A stretch of 64,000 nt of DNA from Prevotellaceae bacterium UBA1746 (lineage in GTDB: Bacteria > Bacteroidota > Bacteroidia > Bacteroidales > Bacteroidaceae): NCBI GenBank assembly GCA_905369775.1, contig CAJPJR010000007.1:3315-67314 (forward strand), read 5' to 3'. The translations under genes and the position numbers were made by a program. The first letter of the stretch is position 1, and every line of letters begins with the position of its first letter. A model generated the notes under the pieces. The model did no database searches. It was given only the letters and a program-made list of their open reading frames with translations, and was not told the origin of the DNA. Shown here piece by piece: positions 7,928 through 16,302 of the stretch.

Positions 7928-9684
7928 TCGTCATCACCGGAGCCGGCCTCCTTTCGGCCATCGGCACCAACCAAGCCGAGACGCTGCAATCCCTGCGCGA
8001 CGCACGCGCCGGGCTGCATCCCGTGCGCTTCCTCCCCACCGTCCACCGCGAACTGCCCGTGGGCGAGGTGCCGTTGTCCGACGATGAGCTGCGCCGCCTG
8101 GCCCAAGCCCCCGAAGCCCGTTCGCGCACTGCGCTGATGGGCATGATTGCGTTGCGCGAAGCCCTCACGCAGGCACAAATCACCCCGCAACTCATCGCCG
8201 ACACGGCGTTGGTGTCCGGCACCACCGTGGGCACGATGGATTGCACCGAGCGCGAGTTCGCTCGCACGGGGCGGGTGGAGCAACTCGGCGACTGCGCCGA
8301 GGCCACCCGGGAAATGGCCGACCACATCGGCCCGTTTGCCTTCGTCACCACTTGCAGCACGGCCTGCTCCTCGGCCGCCAACGCCTTCATCCTCGGGGCC
8401 AACCTCATTCGTTCCGGCCGTTTTGATCGTGTGGTTGTGGGAGGCAGCGAATGCCTCTCGCGCTTTCATTTCAACGGGTTCCGGGCTTTGATGATTCTCG
8501 ACAGCCAGCCCTGCCGTCCTTTCTCGCACGATCGCGCCGGACTGAACCTGGGCGAAGGCGCCGCTTTCGTGGTGCTCGAGCGGGAAAGTGCCGCCCGTGC
8601 TCGCGGTGTGCGCCCTTTGGCGGTGCTCGAAGGGTGGGGCAATGCCTGCGACGCCTACCATCAGACGGCCACCTCCGAGAACGGCGAAGGCCCTTACCTG
8701 GCGATGACGCAAGCCCTGCGGCGAGCCGGCGTTGCCCCCCGTGACGTCGACTATGTCAACGCGCACGGCACCGCAACACCCAACAACGATGTGACCGAAA
8801 GCGCCGCACTGCGCCGTGTCTTCGGCGATAACCTGCCCCACATCTCGTCGACCAAAGCGTTCACGGGGCACACCACCAGCGCCTCGGGCAGCATCGAGGC
8901 CGTCATCTGCCTCTTGGCCTTGCAACACGGCTTCGTTCCTCCCAATTTGCGGTGGGACGGCGGTGACGATTCGCTGATTCGCCCCGTCGTCGCCCCGCCG
9001 GCGCACACGCCCCTGCGGCGTGCACTCTGCAACGCCTTCGGTTTCGGCGGCAACGACACCGCTTTGCTCCTGGCCACCCCCGAGGCGGCCGCGGCACACC
9101 GCGACACGGTGCTGCCCGACGCCCCCTCGCAACCGCTGCGCTCCGTCTATGTCAAGCAGTGCGTGCGGTTTGCCGACTTGGCCCCCGAGCAGTTGCCCAA
9201 AATCCCCCCGATGGTGGCCCGCCGCCTGAGTGGGGTGCTCAAACGCGCGCTGCAAACCTCGCTCGTCGTGCTCGAACGCGCCGACTGCCCCCATCCCGAT
9301 GCCATCGTGACGGGCACTGCCATGGGGTGCGTGCGCGACACCGAGGCTTTTCTGCGCGAAATGGTGGAGCGCGACGAACAATTGCTGCAACCCACCCACT
9401 TCATTCATTCTACTCACAACACCATCGGCGCACTCATCGCCATTCGCACCGGCACGCACGGCTACAACAACACCTTCTCGCACGGAGAGGCGTCGTTCGA
9501 AGCCGCACTGCTCGACGCGCAACTCCTCCTGGCGCTCGGCGAAGCCGAACAGGCACTCGTCGGCGAGCACGACGAAGACGGCGAGTGCACGGTTTGCTTT
9601 CTCGACACCGAGGCGAACGGCGCTTTGTGCCGACTCGACGCGCCGATGTCCGCTGCCGAATTATGTCGCAACTCTATTGTTTAG
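7924..9684 (+). CDS. Ketosynthase with C-terminal partial KS-like domain, KS3
   Basis: A 586-residue ketosynthase. Cys148 in TACSSAAN, His281 in NAHGTATP and His316 in TGHTTSAS give a complete catalytic set, and GFGGND closes the KS domain near residue 380. The remaining 190 or so residues form a KS-like remnant with HNTIGALIAIRTG and SHGEASFEAALLDA, of the same type as in KS2. The start at 7924 overlaps the ACP2 stop; any longer N-terminus would run through the ACP gene. The 3' end overlaps the next gene by 22 bases. Confidence 0.82.
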   Translation: MIVITGAGLLSAIGTNQAETLQSLRDARAGLHPVRFLPTVHRELPVGEVPLSDDELRRLAQAPEARSRTALMGMIALREALTQAQITPQLIADTALVSGTTVGTMDCTEREFARTGRVEQLGDCAEATREMADHIGPFAFVTTCSTACSSAANAFILGANLIRSGRFDRVVVGGSECLSRFHFNGFRALMILDSQPCRPFSHDRAGLNLGEGAAFVVLERESAARARGVRPLAVLEGWGNACDAYHQTATSENGEGPYLAMTQALRRAGVAPRDVDYVNAHGTATPNNDVTESAALRRVFGDNLPHISSTKAFTGHTTSASGSIEAVICLLALQHGFVPPNLRWDGGDDSLIRPVVAPPAHTPLRRALCNAFGFGGNDTALLLATPEAAAAHRDTVLPDAPSQPLRSVYVKQCVRFADLAPEQLPKIPPMVARRLSGVLKRALQTSLVVLERADCPHPDAIVTGTAMGCVRDTEAFLREMVERDEQLLQPTHFIHSTHNTIGALIAIRTGTHGYNNTFSHGEASFEAALLDAQLLLALGEAEQALVGEHDEDGECTVCFLDTEANGALCRLDAPMSAAELCRNSIV

Positions 9685-10016
9685 CCCTGGTGCAGGCCGC
9701 GCTGCTCACGATCGGGCAGGTGCTGCTCAAAATCTCCCTGCAATCCTTCGGCCGCTTCGAGTGGTCGTGGCGTTTCTTCGCGGCGGTGTTCACCAATCTC
9801 CGTTTTGCGCTCTGCGGCCTGAGTTTTGCCGCCGCTTCGCTCCTCTGGGCCTACATCGTGCGCCGGTTTCCCTTTTCCACGGCCTATCCCATCGTGAGTT
9901 TGAGCTATGTGTTTGCCCTCATCGCGGCCGTATTCGTCTTTGACGAGCAGGTTCCGCCCCTGCGCTGGGTGGGTTGTGCCTGCATTGTGTTCGGCGTTTG
10001 GCTCACCACGCGCTGA
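9663..10016 (+). CDS. Half-size DMT/EamA-like membrane protein
   Basis: A 117-residue protein with four predicted membrane helices and almost no loops, typical of small drug/metabolite transporter proteins such as ArnE/ArnF or SMR. The last helices carry PFSTAYPIVSLSYVFALIAAVFVF and end GVWLTTR. Members of this size act as homo- or heterodimers; only one copy is present here. Its start lies inside the 3' end of KS3, so it is translated with the cluster. It may flip a lipid-linked or aromatic intermediate across the inner membrane; this is inference. Confidence 0.75.
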   Translation: MSQLYCLALVQAALLTIGQVLLKISLQSFGRFEWSWRFFAAVFTNLRFALCGLSFAAASLLWAYIVRRFPFSTAYPIVSLSYVFALIAAVFVFDEQVPPLRWVGCACIVFGVWLTTR

Positions 10017-10094
10017 AACGCGGGCGAAGGCGGGTGCGGGGGCCCCGACACACGGTGCACGTCGGTCGAAAAGTGGCGGATGTCCACTCAAAAA

Positions 10095-10157
10095 CGCCCC
10101 GTTTTCGCGCAATAACGCCCCGTTTTTGTCGAAAATTTCCCCATTTTCGTCCCGCAG
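10095..10157 (+). repeat. Phased T-tract repeat, three 21-bp units
   Basis: Three exact 21-base units (10095-10115, 10116-10136, 10137-10157). Each begins CGCCCC or TTCCCC and has its T-tract at positions 8-12. It fills the only sizeable gap in the first half of the cluster, ahead of the LolA-like gene, and matches the pattern of the other intergenic loci. Confidence 0.65.
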
Positions 10158-10265
10158 GTGCCGCCCATCGTCCGTTGTGCGGGCGGTGTGCCTTCGAAAA
10201 TAGCGAACTGTCGCGCTCCGTCGCGCGAGCGTTTGCTCTCCCTTCCCCTCTTTATCCCCATTACT

Positions 10266-10913
10266 ATGCAAATTCTTTCTTCTCTCCGCACCCTCTGTTG
10301 CGTTTTGTTGCTGAGTTGCTGCGCGTTGTGCGGAGCGCAGACGCCGGTATCGCCGCAGCGCGCCGCACAAATGGTGGCCGCCATCACGTCCACCGCGGCT
10401 TCCACGCGCACCCTGCGCGCCGATTTCGTGCAAACCAAGTCGTTGCGCATGCTCAACCACAAGCTGACGGCGCGCGGACGCGTGATTTTCGCCGCACCCG
10501 CCCGCCTGCGCTGGGAATATCTCTCGCCCACGGCCTATGTCTTGGTCATCGACGGAGAGAAAGTCACGGTGCGCAGTGGCAAAAACAAGCACAGCATCGA
10601 CACAAGACAGAGTCAAATTTTCGCGCAGATCGCACAAATCATGTCCGAAAGCGTGACCGGCCGCTCATTGGCCGACACTCGGCGCTTCGCCGTGCGCCTT
10701 TTTGACGAAGGCAACACCTGGACGGCAGAGCTTACGCCCCGCAGCGGGGCGCTCAAACGCCTTTTTGCCACCGTGCGCCTGCGCTTCGATGCCAAACGTC
10801 GTGTGGTCACGCGTGTGGACCTGGTGGAACACAACGGCGACGCCACGGTGATCGAAATGCAGGGCGTGCAGGTCAACCAACGTCTCGATGCCCATGCGTT
10901 TCAAGTGGATTAA
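10266..10913 (+). CDS. LolA-like outer-membrane lipoprotein carrier
   Basis: A 215-residue periplasmic protein with a signal peptide (about residues 1-24, hydrophobic, Cys-rich, ending CGAQT). The mature part has the LolA half-barrel features: LRADFVQTKSLRML, then ARLRWEYLSP (compare the LolA FRWxxxxP stretch) and LVIDGEKV. In aryl-polyene clusters a dedicated LolA paralogue is thought to carry the lipid pigment from the MMPL exporter to the outer membrane. ATG 10266 gives a clean signal peptide; an in-frame upstream ATG at 10158 would place 36 polar residues before it. Confidence 0.82.
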   Translation: MQILSSLRTLCCVLLLSCCALCGAQTPVSPQRAAQMVAAITSTAASTRTLRADFVQTKSLRMLNHKLTARGRVIFAAPARLRWEYLSPTAYVLVIDGEKVTVRSGKNKHSIDTRQSQIFAQIAQIMSESVTGRSLADTRRFAVRLFDEGNTWTAELTPRSGALKRLFATVRLRFDAKRRVVTRVDLVEHNGDATVIEMQGVQVNQRLDAHAFQVD

Positions 10914-11361
10914 AGGGCTCCTGCCCGCCGTGTGGCTGTGCACAGCCTGCGCCGGACTGCACCGCGCACCGCGTGTGACGGCACCGCCCTGCGTGTGGCG
11001 CGCCGCCGATTCCGTGGGTACCGTCACCGAATGGACCGCCGAAATCCATTTCGCGCGCGCCGATTTCACCGGCATCTGCGTGTTGAGGCGCACCGCCGGC
11101 GGAGCGGTCGGCACAGTGGTCAACGAGTTTGGCGTCCGCGCCTTCGATTTCACCTACGATGCGCAGCACCGGCGTGTGCAGCTCGCACAAATCATGCCCA
11201 TGCTCGACAAATGGTACATTCGCCGCACGCTGCGCCGAGATTGGTGCGCGCTGCTCGAGCAACTGTGCGACACCACGCAGGCCGACTACCGCAATGCGCG
11301 CCGAAACATCGACTATCGTCTCACCCTCCTCCCTCCTGCTGCCCATGCAACTCCTCAATAG
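10888..11361 (+). CDS. Small lipoprotein-like protein of the pigment cluster
   Basis: A 157-residue protein overlapping the LolA-like gene by 26 bases. It starts with a charged N-terminus and a short hydrophobic stretch ending WLCTACAG, a plausible but imperfect lipobox. The rest is a basic, beta-rich sequence with no motif I know. Lipoproteins of similar size (for example DUF3261) accompany LolA and MMPL proteins in aryl-polyene clusters, so a role in pigment transport or outer-membrane insertion is likely. ATG 10894 is an alternative start. Confidence 0.65.
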   Translation: MPMRFKWIKGLLPAVWLCTACAGLHRAPRVTAPPCVWRAADSVGTVTEWTAEIHFARADFTGICVLRRTAGGAVGTVVNEFGVRAFDFTYDAQHRRVQLAQIMPMLDKWYIRRTLRRDWCALLEQLCDTTQADYRNARRNIDYRLTLLPPAAHATPQ

Positions 11362-11698
11362 TCTCTTCCGCGTGGTGGATCGTCGCCAAGAAGGCGAACA
11401 AACGATTTTCGACGTGGAGCTTTGTGCCGAACATTTCATCTATCGCGCCCATTTCCCCGGGCATCCCATCACGCCGGGCGTGTGTGTGATGCAGATGGTG
11501 TGCGAACTGGCGGCCGAAATCGTGGGACACCCCGTGCGCATGACCGGGGCGAAAAACGTGAAGTTCCTCGCCCCGATCATTCCCACTACAACACCGCGCG
11601 TCACCGTGCGTATGACCGTCGAGCCGACCCGCATTGTGGCGGCCGTGGAGGGGGGCGAACAAGTGATGGCCAAACTTTCGCTCTGCCATGAAGCCTAA
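11345..11698 (+). CDS. Hotdog 3-hydroxyacyl-ACP dehydratase (FabZ/ApeI-like)
   Basis: A 117-residue hotdog protein with the dehydratase signature HFPGHPITPGVCVMQMVCE; the His of HFPGHP is the expected catalytic base. It is shorter than FabZ (about 145) and lacks the PHRYPFLL N-terminal strand, which is instead found in the protein at 4913. The two together would supply one complete set of features, in line with the ApeI:ApeP heteromeric dehydratase of proteobacterial aryl-polyene systems. Overlaps its neighbours by 17 and 11 bases. Confidence 0.8.
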   Translation: MQLLNSLFRVVDRRQEGEQTIFDVELCAEHFIYRAHFPGHPITPGVCVMQMVCELAAEIVGHPVRMTGAKNVKFLAPIIPTTTPRVTVRMTVEPTRIVAAVEGGEQVMAKLSLCHEA

Positions 11699-13145
11699 AA
11701 TTTGCGTGCTCATTCCCACCTTCGACAACGCCGCCACCCTCCGCGATGTGGTGCAGGGGGTGTTGCCGAAGGGCTATCCCGTGTTGGTGGTCGACGATGG
11801 GAGCCGTGTGCCTGCCACGGCGCTGTTGGCCGACGTGGCCGGCGACTTGCACGTGCTGCGCCACGCGACGAATCGTGGCAAAGGGGCGGCGTTGTGCACG
11901 GGCTTCGCGTGGGCACGAGAAAACGGCTTCACGCACGTCATCACCCTCGATGCCGACGGACAACACCTGCCCGAGGATGTGCCGACCCTGGCGAAGGCCG
12001 TGAGCGAAACACCCGACGAAATCATCGTCGGCAACCGCTTCGATCCGCGAAAATTCGGGCCTGACAACGCGCGCAACATGAGCAGCGGTAGCCAAACGGC
12101 CAACCGCCTGAGCAATTTCTGGCTCCGCGTGCAAACCGGGTGCCGACTTCCCGACACGCAAACGGGCTTTCGCGCCTACCCACTCCGCGCTCTGCACGGA
12201 TTGCGGTGGATCACCTCGCGCTATGAGGCGGAACTCGAGCTGTTGGTCTTTGCGGCTTGGCGAAATGTGCGTTTGCGCAGCGTGCCGATCGGGGTCTATT
12301 ATCCGCCGGCGGAGGAAAGGGTGAGCCACTTCCGCCCCCGGGCCGATTTTCTGCGCATTTCGCTGCTCAACACCGTCTTGACCACCGTGGCGCTGGCCGT
12401 GGTTTGGCCGTGGCGCGCGCTGCAATGGATCGCCACCCTCGCGGTGTTGCTCCTCCTCTTCGCGGTGATGCTCGTGGCACAGGCCGGACTCTGGCTGTAT
12501 TTCCGCTGTTTCCGGCTCACCGAGGCCCGCCGTCTCGCCCTCCATCGCGGCATGGCGGCCGTGGCTCGCGGGTTGTTGCGCCTCTTGCCCCGCGTGCGCA
12601 TCGAAAAACTCAACCCGCACGGCGAAAACTTCGCCGAGCCCGCGGTGATTGTGCTCAACCATCGCAGTCATCTCGACCTGCTTTGCGCGCTTGCCCTCAC
12701 GCCGCGTCTCATTATGCTCACGAAACGTTGGGTTTGGCGCAATCCGTTGTATGCTTTGGTGCTGCGTTATGCCGAATATCTCCCCACCACCCGCGATTTT
12801 GAGGAGAATTTCGCCCGCATCGAGGACGTGGTGCGGCGCGGATATTCCGTGTTGATTTTCCCGGAAGGGACCCGTTCGTGCACTGAGCGCACGGGGCGTT
12901 TCCACCAAGGGGCTTTTGTGCTGGCGCGTCGGCTCGGCGTCGACGTGATCCCCGTGGTGTTGCACGGCACCTCGCAAGTGTTGCACCGCCGCGCCCATGT
13001 GTTGTCGTCCGGCCGGATCGTTGTGGAAATTGGCGCCCGCATCGCGCCGGGAACGCCCCTGTGGAGTGACGATTCGTTGGACATGGCGCGACGGGTGCGC
13101 CGATATTTCGAAGAAAGGTATGAAGCATTGTCTGATCATCGGTAG
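11688..13145 (+). CDS. Glycosyltransferase 2 / PlsC acyltransferase fusion
   Basis: A 485-residue two-domain membrane enzyme. Residues 1 to about 220 are a family 2 glycosyltransferase of the dolichyl-phosphate-mannose synthase type (VLIPTFDNAATL, VVDDGS, LDADGQH). Two hydrophobic segments follow at about 225-285. Residues about 300-485 are a PlsC-like acyltransferase with HX4D at about 324 (NHRSHLD) and FPEGTRS at about 392. Both sets of motifs look intact. It could glycosylate and acylate the same lipid carrier at the inner membrane. It overlaps the genes on both sides. Confidence 0.85.
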   Translation: MKPKICVLIPTFDNAATLRDVVQGVLPKGYPVLVVDDGSRVPATALLADVAGDLHVLRHATNRGKGAALCTGFAWARENGFTHVITLDADGQHLPEDVPTLAKAVSETPDEIIVGNRFDPRKFGPDNARNMSSGSQTANRLSNFWLRVQTGCRLPDTQTGFRAYPLRALHGLRWITSRYEAELELLVFAAWRNVRLRSVPIGVYYPPAEERVSHFRPRADFLRISLLNTVLTTVALAVVWPWRALQWIATLAVLLLLFAVMLVAQAGLWLYFRCFRLTEARRLALHRGMAAVARGLLRLLPRVRIEKLNPHGENFAEPAVIVLNHRSHLDLLCALALTPRLIMLTKRWVWRNPLYALVLRYAEYLPTTRDFEENFARIEDVVRRGYSVLIFPEGTRSCTERTGRFHQGAFVLARRLGVDVIPVVLHGTSQVLHRRAHVLSSGRIVVEIGARIAPGTPLWSDDSLDMARRVRRYFEERYEALSDHR

Positions 13146-14604
13146 CGGACTGGGCGGACTCTCCTGCGGCGCGCTGTTGGCGCGCCACGGTTTCGCCGTC
13201 ACCGTGCTCGAACAGGGCGCGCAAGCGGGCGGTTGTCTGCAAAGTTTCGTGCGGGCCGGTGCGAAGTTCGAGACCGGCATGCATTTTGTGGGGAGTGCCG
13301 ACCCCGGACAGGCCTTCCGCCGCCTGCTCCACGGCTTCGAACTCGACGAACTCCCCCTCGAACGCCTCGACCCCGCGGCCTACGACGTGATTACCCTGGG
13401 GCGCGACGAATTTCCTTGGGCCAACGGCGCCGAAGCCTTCGTGGAATCTCTGGCAAGCTCCTTTCCGGCAGAGCGCGACGGGCTGCATCGCTACATGCAA
13501 CTCGTTGAAAACATTGCCGCTGCCTCACCTTTGCGCGCAGCAACGGCTTCCGACGCCGCGTTGCAGGCCATGATGGACTACCGGCTGCGGAGTGTCGACG
13601 AAGTGGTGGGAACTTTGGTGCGCGATCCGCTTTTGCGCCGCGTGTTGGTGGGGAATGCGCCCCTCTATGCGGGGCGTTTCGGGCACACACCCTTCACTTC
13701 TCATGCCTTTATCACCGACTTTTACAACCGAAGTGCCTTTCGCATCGTGGGCGGCAGCGAGCAAATGGCCGAAAGGCTCGTGCGCAGCATCGAAAATCGG
13801 GGCGGACGCGTGGAAACGCGGCACCGCGTGGTGAAAATCGCCCACGACGGTGTGCGCGCCACGGGAGTTTACACCGCCGACGGCCAATTTTTTCCCGCCG
13901 ATTGCGTCATTGCCGCCGTGCATCCCCGCCGAGTGCTCGAAATGCTCGAGGAAGGCGCCCCCTTTCGGCCGGCCTATCGCCGCCGCATCGCTGCTTTGCC
14001 GCAAACGGTGGGCTGTTTCACCGTGTATCTCGACTTTCTGCCCGAAAAAGTGCCCTATCTGCGCAGCAACCACTACGTGTATCCGGCGGGCAACCCGTGG
14101 CATTGCGACGAATACACCGCAGAAGATTGGCCCCGCGGCTACCTTTATATGCATCTCTGCCCCACAGCGGGCGCGAAATACGCCACGACGGCCGAAATCA
14201 TCGGCTACATGCGCTACGAAGAGGTGGAAAAATGGAGCGAAACGCGCGTCGGGCGGCGCGGCGAAGCCTACGAAGCGATGAAACGCGCCAAGGCCGAGCA
14301 GCTACTTGCCGCCGTTGAGGCCAAATTCCCCGGGACGCGCGCCGCCGTACGCCGATTTTACACCTCTACGCCCCTCACTTATCGCGACTACACGGGCACA
14401 GCGCGCGGAAGTCTCTACGGGGTGGAGCAAGATGTGGCCTTGGCCGGCGCAAATCGGGTGCAGCATCGCACGAAACTCCCCAATCTTTTTCTCGCCGGCC
14501 AGAACATTAACGCCCACGGTGCCCTGGGAACACTGGTCGGCACGCTGGTGGTGTGCAAAGAATTGGTGGAAGCCGACCGACTCTTGGCGCCTTTTCGCGA
14601 ATAG
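13120..14604 (+). CDS. CrtI-like FAD/NAD(P) oxidoreductase 1
   Basis: A 494-residue flavoprotein of the phytoene desaturase / retinol saturase family. The FAD-binding GSGLGGLSCGALL is at residues 8-20, followed by VLEQGAQAGG, and a C-terminal flavin motif lies in LFLAGQNINAHGALGTLVG. It probably oxidises, reduces or isomerises double bonds of the polyene. A second homologue follows at 14704; both share RDYxxxxxGSxYG near the C-terminus. ATG 13120 overlaps the preceding gene by 26 bases and begins exactly at the beta strand before the FAD motif. Confidence 0.82.
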   Translation: MKHCLIIGSGLGGLSCGALLARHGFAVTVLEQGAQAGGCLQSFVRAGAKFETGMHFVGSADPGQAFRRLLHGFELDELPLERLDPAAYDVITLGRDEFPWANGAEAFVESLASSFPAERDGLHRYMQLVENIAAASPLRAATASDAALQAMMDYRLRSVDEVVGTLVRDPLLRRVLVGNAPLYAGRFGHTPFTSHAFITDFYNRSAFRIVGGSEQMAERLVRSIENRGGRVETRHRVVKIAHDGVRATGVYTADGQFFPADCVIAAVHPRRVLEMLEEGAPFRPAYRRRIAALPQTVGCFTVYLDFLPEKVPYLRSNHYVYPAGNPWHCDEYTAEDWPRGYLYMHLCPTAGAKYATTAEIIGYMRYEEVEKWSETRVGRRGEAYEAMKRAKAEQLLAAVEAKFPGTRAAVRRFYTSTPLTYRDYTGTARGSLYGVEQDVALAGANRVQHRTKLPNLFLAGQNINAHGALGTLVGTLVVCKELVEADRLLAPFRE

Positions 14605-14703
14605 CGCCCGCCGAGCGGGGAAAAGGGCCCCACTGCTCGATGAAATCGGCGTTTTTGGAAGATCCAAACGCCGGAAATCCACTGAAAACCCCCGTCTTTC
14701 GAT
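14605..14703 (+). other. Short gap with weak phased T-tract pattern
   Basis: A 99-base gap between the two flavoprotein genes. It has a loose version of the C-rich/T-tract pattern (CGGCGTTTTTGG near 14648 and CCCCCGTCTTTCG near 14689), too irregular for a firm repeat call. No terminator hairpin is obvious. Confidence 0.35.
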
Positions 14704-16242
14704 ATGGAAACCCTCCCTCCCTCAGCTGTTTCTTCGCCTCAGTCGACCTCCGCTCCCCCCGATATTGTCGTGGTCGGCGGCGGTTTGGGCGGATTGTTCA
14801 CCGCTGCGCTCTTGTCGCGCGAAGGTTGTCGGGTGACGGTGTTGGAGAAAAACACCATTGCCGGGGGCGGATTGCAATCTTTCCGCCGCGGCGCACTACA
14901 ATTCGACACCGGCATGCACTTACTCGGCGGTTTTCGCCCCGGAGGTAACGTGTGGCGGCTGTGTCGTCACCTGGGTGTGCTCGAAAAGCTCCGGCTGCGG
15001 CACACCGATGCCCAATGTATGGACGAAATCACCCTCTTGGACGAGCAAACCACCTATCGCATCGCCGAAGGAAGGGAGGGATTTGTCGAAAGTTGGGCAC
15101 GCTATTTCCCGGAGGCCCGCACCGAATTGCAAAACTACGTGGCCGCGATGTACCAATTGGTGGAACGGCTCGATTTGTTCCATTTGCGTGCGGTGGAATC
15201 GGCTTTTTTCGAAATGCCCGAGGAGTTTTTGCTCACGGCCGACGCCTTTATTGCCCGCTACATTTCGGACGAGCGGCTGCAAGAACTGGTGGCTTACATG
15301 AATCCCCTGTATGGCGGCGTGAAAGGTCGGACGCCGGCCTACGTGCATGCCGTGATCAGCGTGTTGTACATCGACGGACCGTCGCGTTTCGTGGGCGAAA
15401 GTCGCGCACTGGCCGATGCCCTCATCGAAGTGGTGGAGGCCGGCGGCGGAAAGGTGGTGCGCGGAGCCGAAGTGCAGCGCATTGCCGTGCACGATCGGGC
15501 CGTGACGCACGTCGAAACTACCGACGGACGCCGATTTTCGGCAGAGCGTTACATTTGCGCCACCCATCTTCGCGAGATGCTCCGCCTGGTCGACGCCGAA
15601 GCCTTCAACAAAGCCTATCGAACCCGCCTGGCTTCGTTGCCGGTGAGCTATTCTGCCTTTTGCGTCTTCGTGGAATTGGTGCCCGAGCGCGTGCCTTATG
15701 TCAACCACACGGGCTACGTCATGCGGCGGCAGGGCGACATGTGGAACATGGCGCCGGAGGCCGACGAAGAATGGCCGCACGGCTTTCTCTACATGACGCC
15801 TCCCGACGGAGAAGCCGACCGTTTTGCGCGCCGGCTGGTGCTCACCGCCCCCATGTCGGCCACGGCGGTCGAAGCGTGGGCCGACACGCGCACCGGACAG
15901 CGGGGAGCGGACTACGAAGCGTGGAAGCGCGCGCACGCCGAGCGGCTTTTGCAGGCCTTGTGGCGCGTGCATCCGGAGTGGGCGCCGCATTGTCGGCACA
16001 TTTACAGCGCGTCGCCGCTCACCATCCGCGACTATTATCATTCGCCCGCGGGGTCGATGTACGGCATCAGCGCCGATGCCCACGATTTCATGCGCTCGCA
16101 AGTGCCGGTGGTCACCAAGGTGCGCAATTTATTCCTCACCGGACAGTGCGTAGGCCTGCACGGCATTTGCGGAACGCCCCTCAACGCCGTGAAAACCGCC
16201 GAGGCCGTGTTGGGCGCCGGCACCATTTTGCGACAACTCTGA
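14704..16242 (+). CDS. CrtI-like FAD/NAD(P) oxidoreductase 2
   Basis: A 512-residue homologue of the preceding flavoprotein with an extra 18-residue Pro/Ser-rich leader. The FAD loop VVGGGLGGLFTAALL is at about residues 21-35, followed by VLEKNTIAGGG, and LFLTGQCVGLHGICGTPLNAV is the C-terminal flavin motif. The shared segment SPLTIRDYYHSPAGSMYG points to tandem duplication with divergence. Its substrate is unknown; in this context a polyene or aromatic head group is likely. Confidence 0.82.
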   Translation: METLPPSAVSSPQSTSAPPDIVVVGGGLGGLFTAALLSREGCRVTVLEKNTIAGGGLQSFRRGALQFDTGMHLLGGFRPGGNVWRLCRHLGVLEKLRLRHTDAQCMDEITLLDEQTTYRIAEGREGFVESWARYFPEARTELQNYVAAMYQLVERLDLFHLRAVESAFFEMPEEFLLTADAFIARYISDERLQELVAYMNPLYGGVKGRTPAYVHAVISVLYIDGPSRFVGESRALADALIEVVEAGGGKVVRGAEVQRIAVHDRAVTHVETTDGRRFSAERYICATHLREMLRLVDAEAFNKAYRTRLASLPVSYSAFCVFVELVPERVPYVNHTGYVMRRQGDMWNMAPEADEEWPHGFLYMTPPDGEADRFARRLVLTAPMSATAVEAWADTRTGQRGADYEAWKRAHAERLLQALWRVHPEWAPHCRHIYSASPLTIRDYYHSPAGSMYGISADAHDFMRSQVPVVTKVRNLFLTGQCVGLHGICGTPLNAVKTAEAVLGAGTILRQL

Positions 16243-16302
16243 ACCTTGTGGCGCACGGCAGCCTTCGCGCAGCCGCGCGCCGCACTCATTTCCATCCAAA
16301 CC

